Shown here one piece after another: positions 36,891 through 49,209 of a stretch of DNA of 64,000 bases; the first letter of the stretch is position 1; each line of letters starts with the position of its first letter. A program made the position numbers and the translations under genes. Below the pieces are notes generated by a model, which saw only the letters and a list, made by a program, of their open reading frames with translations, did not search any database and had not been told where the DNA came from. Source of the DNA: Biancaea sappan (taxonomy: Eukaryota; Streptophyta; Magnoliopsida; Fabales; Fabaceae); NCBI GenBank assembly GCA_037074585.1, contig CM073500.1:28104501-28168500 (forward strand). Direction: 5' to 3'.

Positions 36891-37338
36891 ACTATAATTA
36901 TTTAAAATAAATGATAGATTGATTGTATTAGTAAATGTGGTGTTTGTGCTTATGATATTTTCATGTACAGTTGTTTACTCACTGAGTTATGATAAACTCA
37001 CACTCTCCATGATTATCTTTTCAGATACAGTGGTTGAGGAGAAGAATTTATAGCCTTTAAGGATATACTCCACTTTTGTCTGGTAAACAATTGGTAAGGA
37101 TTAGGAAACGCTCTGTAATCTAGTAGGTCACCTAGGCTTGGGAGGTTGTATAGTACTGTATAATGTTTGAAAGTTGAACATTTTCTGAATATGTATACAA
37201 AATATCTTTCTTGGAATATTTATGATTCACATAATTATGGATATTAAGAATGTTCACAGAGATTATGGGGTACCACGGAGGTACACCCTAGGTATTTTAT
37301 GTTTATATCACATATAAGTTTTGGGATGTGACAGTGGC

Positions 37339-37610
37339 TCTTGTTGTGAAATATTATAACAATTTATACATCATTGTTTTTACCAATCTGAGCACAGACA
37401 GGTGTCGCATCCTTACGAAGAAGTCATTCATGCATTCGACGATATTTGTAGTCATTTGATCCCACCACTGAGCTTCTGTATCGTATACACGAGGCCATTA
37501 TTCCAATGGTATATTTGTTTTATAGTTTGCGCCTCTCTCAAACCAAGTTCATATAATTGCTAGTTCTGCATTCACCATGCGACGCTCAAAATAGTATCTT
37601 GTCATCTATA
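37339..37610 (-). pseudogene. MULE transposase relic, part before the solo LTR
   Basis: The minus strand from 37605 gives a stretch with YYFERRMVNAEL, a W-P-R-VYD segment, WWDQMTTNIVECMNDFF and RHLSVLRLVKTMMYKLL. This matches the conserved C-terminal region of plant MULE transposases (RWGHMTTN-x-ECMNS-x-KG-x-RNLPI). Three in-frame stops are present. It ends at the solo LTR's duplication and resumes at 34819. Confidence 0.75.
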
Positions 37611-38229
37611 TATATAAGTTTAATCGAGAAACTAACTATATCATGAGTTACTAATCAGCATTGAGATTTAAAAAAAAAAACTCACTTATACTAATAAATT
37701 TTTCTGGTAAGTATTTATTGTTTGTTTCTCTTTTGACGTTGTCCCCTAAATGACGAATGTATAACTTCCAATGGGCATATGTGGTATATATATATATATA
37801 TATATAGTTATGTGGTATAATATATATGTATCTGTTATTTGTTATTTATTTTAATAAATATTACTTTAGGAATAAAATTTGTTTATTGCATTATTTACAA
37901 TGTATTATAGTGAGAGGAATGCGCTAAGTAGGCCTGCAGCAACCAACGGTTCCATCAGATTATGTGGTCATGAATTGTGACATGATCCTACACGCTGTTG
38001 GGGAACGCAGAGACTATGATACGGCTTACCCAGCTCCTCCTCTGACATAAGACTTATCGCAGTCACATATTCTCGTACAAAGGCTAACTTGAGGCAGGCG
38101 AGGGGCAAGGGTGTGGGGGAGACGTGGTGACCGATGTGTGACATCCGAAGCTTGCTCGAGCATTATGAAAGGGATGACGTAGGTCCAAGCTCGGCCTATT
38201 AGACCCCACCAATTTCACGACAATATCGT
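37611..38229. other. Unassigned part of the MULE region
   Basis: Contains a (TA)n microsatellite at about 37779-37808 and a higher-GC stretch (37915-38220) with only broken frames. It may be decayed element coding sequence, but I could not identify it. Confidence 0.4.
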
Positions 38230-38848
38230 GAACCCAACATTTTCTGTAATTTTTTTTAATTTACTTTTAAAAAATTAGGAATATTCTAGAAACCTTCAAA
38301 AAAATAATAATAATATTCTTTTTAAATTGTTAAAAATTATTGTCTTTGCCAACATTTATTAAAACAATAATGACAAATTATTAACACATTAATACAAATT
38401 AAATCACATAAAAACAAATAAATAAATAAATAATCATCAACAAATAAAAAAATATCAACAGAGAATTATAAAAATAAATAAATAATATCATATCATACTC
38501 AAAAAAAAAATTATTTAGTAGGGAATTTGATCACGTACTGGCCAAATTCCCCTTTGGCCTATAATGAATTTGACCCATGCTTATAGTGGAGAGAAAAAAT
38601 ATTTTAAAAAACTAATATAAGCAAAGTTAAAAAGTATAATTAAAAAATTTATGCATAACCTTCTAAATGAAATTGATGTATTTTCATATTTTTTATTTAT
38701 TTAAAAAATAAAAATTAAGAATATTCTAAAAATATTTAAAAAATAATAATAATTAATCTTTTAAATTGTTAAAATTATTATATTTGCCAATATATTTATT
38801 AAGACAATAATGAAAATCATTTAAACTAATTTATATATTTATTAAAAC

Positions 38849-39516
38849 TAGTGTTTTCAAAACCGAACCGGTCATTAAACCGGTGAAGCCACCGAGTCAA
38901 GGTTCAATGGTCGGACCGTAGTCAAACATGTGGTAATTAAAAAATATTAAAAAATACATAATTTAAAATATTAAAAATATATATGATTTAAAATATTAAA
39001 ATACTTAATATAATTGATAATTCATCACAACTCATAATATCTACAATTTTAAACTAAATCTTAGTTGTGAAAATAGTCTTGTAAAAGAGTGAGCAAGTCC
39101 TACATTGTTTAGAATAAGGAGGAGAAAAAACTTTTATATCCTAATATATGTTAATGAGCTTATAAAAAGTTAAAAGAAGTGGTGGGCTTGTTTTTTCTTC
39201 TTCCCTATTCTTTTTTTAAAATTTGTTTATCTGGACAACGACATATTTGCTAGTTGTAAAATTAAATTGGACCACCGTGTTTTTTTGCCTACCTCCTAAG
39301 CAACCAAAATAATAATAATAATAATAACCCATAAAAAAAAATCCAGACCGGTTCGATCACCTGACCGACCGGTTCTATCCAGTTTACCCTGTTCAGCATC
39401 GGTTCAGCCGGTTTGCTCCCGGTCAGACCTGTGACCAGTTTGAAGATATAACCGAATCGGCGCTCCCACCGGTTCCTGGTAGGACCAGCCGGTCTGATCT
39501 GGTTCTGCACACACTG
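38849..39516. mobile_element. hAT-type MITE, CCGGTT-rich, 668 bp
   Basis: Flanked by perfect 8-bp duplications ATTAAAAC (38841-38848 and 39517-39524). The ends are inverted: TAGTGTTTTCAAAACCGAAC on the left and CAGTGTGTGCAGAACC when the right end is reversed. The subterminal regions are full of CCGGTT motifs, as in known plant non-autonomous hAT families. A short frame inside is not a gene. Confidence 0.85.
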
Positions 39517-40005
39517 ATTAAAACGAATAGTCAATTAAGATTATTACTGAAAATCATTTAAAATAATTTATATATTTATTAAAAACACTAATCAATTATT
39601 AACATGATAATAAAATAAAATCATTTAAAATAAATGTAAAAATAAATAAAAAATAAAATCATTATTAAATAATAAAATATCATTATTATAATTTAATAAT
39701 AAAATTATATGTTATAAATAATGAAATATATTAATTAATGAAACTATATAAATAAAAAATATCATTATCATACAGGAAAATCTAAAAGAAAATTGAAAAC
39801 AATAAAAAATATTTAGAATGAATTTGACCAAGTGTTGGTTAAATTCAACCAATACATGTTAGGTAGAGTTCGATCAAGATTTGTCAAATTAATCATGTAA
39901 TTCAGCTAAATGCTCATCGAATTTAGTAAAAGTTAATATATTAAAAATTAGTTTTGAAAAATTAGTATATAAAAAAATTTTGAAAAAAACTAAACGCCCA
40001 TAAAT

Positions 40006-43000
40006 GGTCCAGTGCATTGATGTATATAAGAAATAGTACTAAAAGTCTCATCATTGGTCTACACTTATTTACTGATCATTTATACTTCTGATTTTTACTG
40101 ATTGGTCATTAACTCGTAATGCAACATACTACTTTGGTGATGATTTTGAGTAATGATTGTGAGCAACTGGAGGATAGAATAACGGAAACATAGAAAGTAA
40201 GATATTTGATGGGGTTGTGGAGTGAGAGAACATGAACGTGCGAGAGGATGTAAGAATTAATGTGGAGGGGAGACAGGGGAAGGGCATGCATGCATGCATT
40301 GACAGAAGAATAATAATGATGCTTAGGGATGATGGCATGAGAATTGCCGCGTTTGGGAGGGAAGCAATTAAAGTCATGGAGGGTTGACATTAGCTTGCCA
40401 TTTGATTTGGGAACAGCTGGAAAACCTCATCAAGTGTTGAGGGACACAAATTATCTGTCATCTTTAATTAATTATTATCTGATATTTATCGTGTGTGTGG
40501 GCCAGGCTTCCATTACAGAAGTCAAAGTGGATTGGTGCAGATCTATTCAATCACAATCACTGATACGCAAACATTAGTTTGTTTAAATAGTTGGATTAAA
40601 TCAAGTTTTGAATTAGAATTTGTTGAATAAAAAAAACAACCGAAAAAGAATTGTACTCTTTTATAGTAGAACTTTGGTGTTTATGAAGTTAATTTGATTT
40701 AGTTTTTAACCTTAATCAAATCAAATTGAGTTAATTAATTTTATAAAATTATAGGCCATTCGATTTTAATTTTTAAATAGTTTGATTAGATTTTAAGCGT
40801 TTTGTTACAATAATTTTTAATTTTTAATTTTAATGAAATATATATAAATATAAATAAAAGAAATCAAATTAATTAAAAGAAAAAGATTAAATTAATTAAA
40901 AAATATATAAAAATAATTTTGTTGAAATAAAAATATATAAATATTATATTATATATATACAAAGTTAGTTCAATTTGATTCTATTTTAATTGAACCAAAC
41001 TAATTAAAATTTATATTTCAAAAGTGGAATTGGACCTCTTTTTTTATAAATTTCATAGATATTTTATTAATTTAGTTTAGTTTTAAACAATTCTAATATA
41101 AGCTATGTTCAACTAAGTTAGTTGAAAATAAATTTTATGTTATTGACAGGTTAAGAAAAATAGCATTGGTGGCATGTGAACGGTGAGAAATGAGAAGTAG
41201 GGAAATCTTCGCATGTGCACCCAACAACCGTATCTTGGGAGTTGGGACTCATACTTCTGGGTCATAATCACATGTATTTTACTTCTTTACCCACAGAAGT
41301 GTAAATTAATATTAAATATTTCCCTTCCAACTGCCACACACATTAGAAAGTTTGGTATCCTCTTTATATTGCCATACCTTCAAGTTTCAACTACTCAATT
41401 AGTTTGGTCTCTCTAATTCCCAGAAAGACAGAATGAAGGAAGGGTGAGGTATTTAATTAAGAAATTAAAGAAATGTGGGCCTAGCAGTCAATTGAAGTGG
41501 AGACTTCATGCAATCCTTAGCTGAGTCCCACACCAAAAAGGCAACAAATCTGATTCTGGATCCTCTTGCTTCCCAAGCAATCTATCTTTTCTAGCTTCAT
41601 GCTGTCATGCATCGATCATGGATGAAACCACATCTTGAATCTGCTCATCTAGTTGACCAATATGATCACACCACGTCTTCACTTTTCGTTTTCATTTATT
41701 TACAACCACTAACTTGAATTATTCCAAAGGAACAAAATTATGAAAATACGACATACATATACACACACACGCCATTCATGAACTTTAATTTATATAAAAA
41801 AAAAAGATACATATACCATTCATGAACTTTAAAATAGAACTAAGACTTTAATCAGAGAACAACGTAGGATATATAGTGGTTTGATGAAATCAATAGCTTG
41901 CAGCTGCAAACAAGCACACGAGTTCTGTTTAATTCAAAATATTTGACATTGTTTAAAGTAGTAGTTAATGAAGAACGTAAAGCACAAGTAATAATTATAA
42001 AATACGATCTGGGACAGATATATATATAAACCTGATACTACTACTTGGATCTGGAACCTATGCTGATGCTCATGATTTCGATAGCCATATTAAGGATTTG
42101 GAGGACATAATATATATAGCCTTGGTGGACAAGTTTCAAACTTAATTATGGTAGTATTTGATTTGTCTAACTATTCTAATCCTTGCTTATATCACAATGG
42201 AAGTCCTTGAGCATGTGTCAACGTTAGATCCCAAACGTATAGGTACAGGGAGGAATTTTTAATCTTTTTTTAGACAAAAACCAATGATGTCGGAAGAAAA
42301 ATTAGTGGAAGTAAAACTAATAAAGGGGTGGCAATTAAATTGCAATAAGACCGGCCAGGGAGTGACGATGAGTATGACGTAACGGAATGCGCAGTAGAAA
42401 CTAGAAAAGGCAATTAAATAAGGAAGCTCCAAATGTGAGATTGTAAATTTTCAAGGCCCGTGTCTCCCCATAAGTATAAATCTTCTAATGTTTAAAAGTG
42501 TCAGCGGTTCTTATTTTAACATAAATTATTGAATATACCATATATAATAATTTATATTTTTTTGTATTTTTTTTTAAATTTTATTGATCATTTTTAATAT
42601 AATTTAACAAATTAAAAAAAATAAAAAACATAAGAAAATCATAGATTATTATATGCATATCTAACTGTTCACTTTGAAGTAGGAGTTAAAGTAAGAGCCT
42701 TTTATACTTTTTAAACATAAAAAGGAATCATTTTCTGTCTGTCCTCTTTACAAGAATAGAATTAGCCAAGACATAAAATAAGATGACAACAACAAATTAT
42801 CTACACTAATCAAAATTGATTTTGACCGAATTCAGCAAAAACGGATCAAAATTCATTAATGCTTGATTTAGATCGATTTGAGAATTACTTTTTCTAAAAA
42901 AAAGAAATTTGGTTTGATTTGTAATTTGATAAATGGTTAAACCGAATCAAATTATCAAATCGATCATATCGTATGTATATATATATATATATATATTATA

Positions 43001-43016
43001 AATAGTTAGGTGGTCT

Positions 43017-43056
<40 letters not shown>

Positions 43057-43793
43057 TATAAATAGTTAGGTGGTCTAATAATAAGTATGTTGTGATTTGA
43101 ATTTGAGTGAGAAGTTATTGACAGTAAACAATTTTTAAAGTATATATGAGCCTAAACTAACCAATCCAAACAATAAAAATTGAACCAAAAAAATAAAAGT
43201 ACATATATAGGCGATATTTTCTGTTTCCTACTCATGCACGAGTCATATCCTTGCTTTTCTATCAATCTCTAATTCTAATCTTCCTCTCCAATATGATATT
43301 ATAGTGTTAGTATAGACCGAAATTTTGTTATGGTCTAATTTTGACCTATAATAAATATCGGGGTTTGCAATATTTGATTGATTACAATTCTATATATTTT
43401 ATTTATTATAGAAGTTTCCAAAGAATTCATTAGAGAAATGTTTCCAATAAAAATAGAGAGAAAGGAGGGAGAAGCAGAAATTCTATATTGTCAGATCATC
43501 CAAAATTAAGCCTTATAGAGAATCCTTATAGGGAGCCAACATTGAAAAAATAAATAAATAAATACATATAATAAGTTTCAAAATGATATTAATTAACTAA
43601 TATATAGTTCCTAATTGAAATATATAAGCTAATGATTTATAGGTGCATTTATTATGATAATAATTTTCAGGTAAACTAATTATTCTTATATTTTTAAAAT
43701 TTTCTATTTCTTAGGGTATTTATTATACACATAATTAAATACCCATAACATTTTGTCAAACTAAAATCACCAATTTGTTTTGGTTTTATGTTG
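40006..43793. other. Intergenic stretch, no supportable gene
   Basis: A/T-rich. Notable only for GCATGCATGCATGCAT near 40284, and for two (TA)n runs (42974-42995, 43020-43052), each followed by a copy of the same 27-base segment ending TTAGGTGGTCTAATAAT. Short frames at 40100-40580 and 41213-41416 have no protein-family features. Confidence 0.5.
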
Positions 43794-44584
43794 TGATGTG
43801 ATCATGAAGGCTGTCCTTGAAGAACAAGAGGTTGAATCTATACATGGGCCAATAACACGTTCAAGGGCCAAGAAGCATCAAATGGGATTGACTTGGGTTT
43901 CTTTACTTGTGTGCAATGATGGGCTGGGCCAATTTAGAAGCTTGGACTTTGAAGATTAAAATAACTACAGATTTTTCTTATTGTTTTAATAATTTTCGTG
44001 CATGACTTTTTGGGATATAAAATCTGATGTAATTTAATGTTTTCAGAGTTGTTGTATTGTCTTTTAGCTTTCCAAGTGGTTGTAGTTGTTGTTGTTGCAT
44101 TAATGAGGTGGTTATAGGGTGGCTGTAGTTGGTATAGGCTATGTGGCTGTATGTTGACTATAGTTGTAGGCTCATTAATGAGGTGGCTATAGGGAGGCTG
44201 TAGTTGTTGTAGAGGTGGCTATAGGTTGACTATAGTTGTTGTAGGCTCATTAATGAGGTGGCTTTGGTTGCATTAATGAGGCAGCTGGTTTTTGTTATCT
44301 ATAAAAGGGAACTTGCCCCCTTGTGGCAAGATAATCATATTGGAGTGAATTATATTTCAGATTGCTTTGTGCATATCTATCTTCTCTTATCTAACAATTG
44401 TGTTAGTGTGGCGAGAAAATCTCAGAATTCTTATCACTCCCATTCCGTTCTCTAATCTGGGGTGTGGCGAATTCTACCCATCTTAGCTTGATTGTGGCGC
44501 CATAGGCTTATCAATTTAGTTGAGTTGGTTTTCTTCTCTTTATTTTCCTTGTGGTACAGATTGTGTCCTCTTTTAGGCACATCA
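43794..44584 (+). repeat. 5' LTR of the CRM-like element (contains a pol C-terminal relic)
   Basis: Because the 3' LTR starts inside pol, this 5' copy carries the last 55 codons as an orphan segment up to TAA 43957-43959. The TATA box TATAAAAGGG is near 44301. Upstream, CATTAATG palindromes (CTCATTAATGAG at 44171 and 44245, shorter ones near 44098 and 44271) alternate with GGTGGCTATAGG repeats. Confidence 0.95.
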
Positions 44585-44587
44585 TAT

Positions 44588-44604
44588 TGGTATCAAAGCA
44601 GTGG
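44588..44604 (+). other. Primer-binding site (tRNA-Met type)
   Basis: TGGTATCAAAGCAGTGG, three bases after the 5' LTR end. It is a variant of the initiator-Met tRNA primer site used by many plant chromoviruses. Confidence 0.85.
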
Positions 44605-44659
44605 TTTCGTGTGGGAAAACTCTTGTAACTTGAGAGTAGAACACTTATAGAGAGAGATC

Positions 44660-47600
44660 ATGTCTGGAGAAAACAGTTCTGAACCTCCAATTCCAATGGG
44701 GCTTACTTTAGAGCAAGCTCAAATTCTGAAGTTGGAAAGGTCTCACAGTCAAATGGAGAGATCTCAACAACAAATGATGGAGCAGTTGAATCGTTTGGTA
44801 GAACAAATGGAGAGGCTAAACCATCAACCAAGGCGTCTGCAGCGAAGAAATAGAAATGAAGAGCAATCGGACCAAGAAAGCAATACAGAAGATGAAAGGT
44901 CTCCAAGGCCAAGGAGGCAACAAAAAGAGCAAGAATTGAAGATTAAGATGAAGGTCCCTACTTTCAAGGGAAGTAGCTCTCCAGAGGAATTTTTGGAGTG
45001 GGTGCAGCGTGTAGAGAAGGTCTTTGAGTGCCATGAGTACTCGGAGGCAACCAAATGTCGTCTTGCAGCCCTTGAATTCACAGATTATGTCAATTTATGG
45101 TGGGAGAATTTGAAGAACCAACGAAGGAGAGATGGTGGGGAAGAAGTCAGAAATTGGAGGCTAATGAAGAGACTTATGCAAAGAAGATTTGTGCCAGAAT
45201 ATTACAAGCAAGAGCTCTTCTTCAAATTTCAATCTTTGAGACAAGGAGGTATGTGTGTAGAAGACTATGTGAAAGAGTTTGAGATGCTAATGATTCGATG
45301 TGAACTGAATGAACCTCAAGAGCAAACAATTGCAAGGTTCATTGGTGGTTTGCATAGGGAGATTGGTGATTTGGTGGAACTACAAAATTATGTAACCTTA
45401 GAGGATGTTATTAAACTTGCAGTCAAGGTGGAGAGACAAAGGAAGAGAGTTTCTAGTAAGCAAATATCACAACCAACAAGAAACAAAATCACAAATTTCT
45501 CTACAACACCATCATGGGTTGCATCTAAAGGAGAAGAAAGAAAGGTGGAGAAGAGGGAGTCTTCAAAACTTCCATCAAGTTCATCAAAAGGGAAAGAAAA
45601 GGGAGCTGATTCAGAAACTCCTAAAAGGAGTAGAGATGTAAAGTGCTTCAAATGTCTTGGTCATGGGCATTATGCATCTGAATGTCCAAACCGTAGGGTA
45701 ATGATTATCCAAGACACGCATGGAGAAGTGGTAAGCGAAGATGAGGCAGCCATTGAAGGAGTTATGGAAGAATGTTCTGATAAGGAAAACATGGAGTATG
45801 CTGATGAGGGAGAACTCCTTGTCATAAGGCGTGCTCTAAATTTGCAAGCTAAGCCTAGTGATGAGCAGAGGGAGAACATTTTTCACACAAGGTGTACTGT
45901 TGAAAAGAAGGTTTGTGGTGTAATTATAGATGGAGGGAGCTGCACAAATGTGGCTTCTACTACGTTGGTGGAGAAGTTGAATTTAGCAACAACTGAACAC
46001 CCTCATCCTTACAAATTGCAGTGGCTAAATGAAGATGGAGTTGTGAGAGTCACTAAACAGGTTGTTGTGCCATTTTCTATTGGGAAAAATTACAAAGATA
46101 AGGTACTATGTGATGTTGTTCCAATGAGTGCTAGTCATTTGCTCTTGGGAAGACCATGGCAGTATGATAGAAGAGTTTTGCATGATGGGTTTAAAAACAC
46201 ATATTCCTTTGAGAAAGATGGAAGGAAGATTGTGTTAGCACCATTGAGTCCTCAACAAGTGAAGACGCATCAACAGGAAGCTGAAAGGAAGGGTAATTTA
46301 CTTGCCAACAAAGGAGACATTGAGAGAGCTTTATCCAGCTCTAATTTAGTTCTTTTATTGCATTTGAAGGAGATAGTACCAGAAATTGTGGGATCACTTC
46401 CACCACAAATTCAAAGGCTCTTGGAAGAATTTCGTGATGTATTTCCAGAAGAACTACCAAAGGAATTACCACCAATTCGTGGTATTGAGCACCAAATTGA
46501 TCTTGTACCAGGAGCTGCCTTACCAAATAGGCCAGCTTATAGAATGAATCCGGAGGAGGCAAAGGAGTTGCAACGTCAAGTAAATGAGTTGCTGGAAAGA
46601 GGATATGTGCAGGAGTCCATGAGTCCTTGTTCAGTACCGGCCTTATTGGTGCCAAAGAAAGATGGGACCATGAGGATGTGTGTGGATAGCAGAGCAATTA
46701 ACAAGATTACAGTCAAGTATCGTTATCCCATTCCAAGGTTAGATGACATGCTTGATGAATTACATGGCTCCAAAGTGTTTTCAAAGATAGACTTGAAGAG
46801 TGGTTATCACCAAATTCGTATGAAGGAAGGAGATGAATGGAAGACAGCCTTTAAGACAAAACATGGGCTGTATGAATGGAAGGTCATGTCATTTGGATTA
46901 TCCAATGCCCCAAGCACCTTTATGAGGCTAATGAACCATGTGCTTCGGAAATTTATAGGTATGTTTGTTGTCGTTTATTTTGATGACATTTTGGTTTATA
47001 GTAAAAATTCTGAAGAGCATGAAGAGCATTTGTGGCAAGTATTTAAGTATTACGAGAACAAAAGCTATTTGGCAATTTCAAGAAGTGCCAATTCTGTCAA
47101 GACCAAGTTATTTTCCTTGGTTATGTTGTCTCTCAACATGGGGTGCACGTGGATGAGGAGAAAATAAAAGCAATCAAGGAGTGGCCAATTCCTAAAAGTA
47201 TTTCTGAGGTACGAAGTTTTCATGGCCTTGCTTCTTTTTATAGACGATTTGTGAAGAATTTTAGCACTATTCTTGCACCATTAACTGCATGCATCAAGAA
47301 AAATTGTGAGTTTAAATGGACCGAAGCTACACAGAAGAGTTTTGACTTAATCAAGGAGAAATTGTGTTCAGCACCTATTCTAGCTCTTCCAGATTTTTCA
47401 AAGGTATTTGAGATTGAATGTGATGCATCTGGAGTAGGGATTGGAGCTGTCTTAATGCAAGATAAGTGTCCCATTGCTTATTTTAGTGAGAAGCTTGGTG
47501 GAGCAAGTCTAAATTACTCAATCTATGATAAAGAGTTCTTTGCACTAATTCGAGCTCTTGAGACATGGCAGCATTATTTATTACCAAAGGAGTTCATCAT

Positions 47601-49209
47601 TCACACCGATCATGAGTCCCTAAAGCATTTGAAGGGGCAAGGGAAGCTGAATAGAAGAAATGCCAAATGGGTGGAGTATTTGGAAGCTTTCCCCTATGTA
47701 ATCAAATACAAAAAGGGAGAGACGAATGTTGTGGCTGATGCATTATCTCGGAGGTATGCTTTGATTTCTCTTTTGAACACTAAACTATTGGGCTTTGAAC
47801 TTATTAAGGAGCAATACTTGCTTGATCCTATGCTGGCTAAAATCTATTCAGCTTGTGAGAAAATGGCCATTAAAGGGTTTTATAGGCATGATGGTTATAT
47901 GTTCAGATTTGGGAAACTTGTGATTCCTACTTGTTCTATTAGGGAATTGCTTGTTAGAGAATCACATGCAGGTGAGCTGGCTGGACATTTTGGTGAAAAG
48001 AAGACATTTGAAATGTTGAAAGAGCATTTCTATTGGCCAAATATGATGAAGGATGTGCATCGGATTGTAGAAAGATGTGTTGCTTGCAAGAAAGCAAAGA
48101 GCAATGAGGCTGCACATGGCTTGTACATGCCATTGACTGTTCCAGATCAACCATGGATGGATCTAAGCATGGATTTTGTGCTTGGATTACCGAGAACAAA
48201 AAGGGGAAAAGATTCAGTTATGGTGGTTGTTGATAGATTCTCAAAAATGTCTCATTTTATTTCATGTCACAAAACTGATGATGCTTCTCATATTGCTGAT
48301 TTATTCTTCAAAGAAGTTGTGAGATTGCATGGCATTCCAAAGAGTATTGTTTCTGATCGTGATGCCAAATTCTTGAGCTATTTTTGGAAGACATTATGGA
48401 TGAAGCTTGGAACAAAGCTGCTATTTAGCACAACCTGTCATCCTCAAACTGATGGGCAAACTGAAGTGGTAAATAGATCTCTTTCCTCTTTGCTTAGAAG
48501 TGTTATCAGTAAAAACTTGAAGATTTGGGATGAGTACTTGCCGCATGTTGAATTTGCTTATAATCGGAGTGTTCATAGTACTACAAAGAAATCTCCATTT
48601 GAGGTTGTGTATGGATTTAATCCTAATACACCAGCAGATTTGGCACCTCTTCCAATTAATGAAAAATTTAGCTTGGATGGCAAAAGTAAAGCTGAATTCA
48701 TGAAGAAAATGCATGAGGCAGTAAAGAAGCAAATTGAGAAGAAGAATGCTGCCTATAAAAAGTCAGTAGACAAGAAGAGAAAGCATGTTCAATTTAGCCC
48801 AGGAGATCTTGTTTGGATTCACCTACGCAAGGAGAGATTTCCAAACAAAAGGAAGTCTAAACTTATGCCACGAGCTGATGGTCCTTTTCGAGTACTAGCA
48901 AAGGTAAATGACAATGCGTATAAAATTGATCTCCCAGGAGATTATGGTGTTTCAGCAACATTCAATGTAAGGGACATAACCCCTTATTTGGAAGATAACA
49001 TGGAGCTGGATTTGAGGGCAAATCCTTGTCAACCAGGGGAAGATGATGTGATCATGAAGGCTGTCCTTGAAGAACAAGAGGTTGAATCTATACATGGGCC
49101 AATAACACGTTCAAGGGCCAAGAAGCATCAAATGGGATTGACTTGGGTTTCTTTACTTGTGTGCAATGATGGGCTGGGCCAATTTAGAAGCTTGGACTTT
49201 GAAGATTAA
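44660..49209 (+). pseudogene. gag-pol polyprotein of the CRM-like element, frameshifted in reverse transcriptase
   Basis: The frame opens at ATG 44660. Order: coiled-coil-like Gln-rich N-terminus, gag domain (residues about 90-260), zinc knuckle C-F-K-C-x4-H-x4-C (about 328), protease with IIDGGSC (about 422; DGG in place of the common D[ST]G), reverse transcriptase with YFDDILVYS (about 772). The frame is lost at about 47040-47085, just after the polymerase core, and the old frame stops at 47167. The correct frame resumes upstream of 47143 (a -1/+2 shift) and carries RNase H (CDASGVGIGAVL, IHTDHESL), the integrase H-H-C-C finger, a D-D-E core (MDFVLGL, SDRDAKF, QTDGQTEVVNR) and a C-terminal domain with DLPGDYGVSATFNV. 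The last 55 codons lie in the 3' LTR. No other break was found. Confidence 0.9.

Larger units (their letters stand above)
34820..37333 (+). mobile_element. Solo LTR, Ty3/gypsy-like family, inserted in the MULE transposase
   Basis: A 2514-base LTR starting TGTAATATCTCAAG and ending TTTTGGGATGTGACA, with perfect flanking duplications GTGGC (34815-34819, 37334-37338). No internal region is present. It is homologous to the solo LTRs at 13706 (reverse) and 56621. It lacks the GGCGCC array; at that position it carries repeats with CGTTGAC/GTCAACG arms (35751-35842). A roughly 60-base tandem array is at 36534-36890. Confidence 0.95.
33400..40005 (-). mobile_element. Decayed Mutator-like element (MULE) with long A/T-rich inverted repeats
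   Basis: The ends are long inverted repeats of several hundred bases: about 33410-34300 on the left and 38230-40005 (in reverse) on the right. Matching landmarks include TTTCATTAATTAATA, AATAAATATATAAACTATTT (with one change on the right side) and repeated TTGATCGAATTTAA-type motifs. A transposase relic on the minus strand lies between them, cut in two by a solo LTR. The right repeat contains partial internal duplications (38265-38420 versus 38695-38850) and a hAT MITE. The exact tips and the 9-11 bp target duplication could not be resolved, so the boundaries are approximate. Confidence 0.6.

Noticed and set aside
40109..40580. Short frames on both strands in a moderately GC-rich patch
   Set aside because: No domain, no splice-supported extension, and the two strands give equally long frames.
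44258..44455. 65-codon frame identical at 49508-49705
   Set aside because: It lies in non-coding LTR sequence around the TATA box; the duplication is simply the two LTRs.
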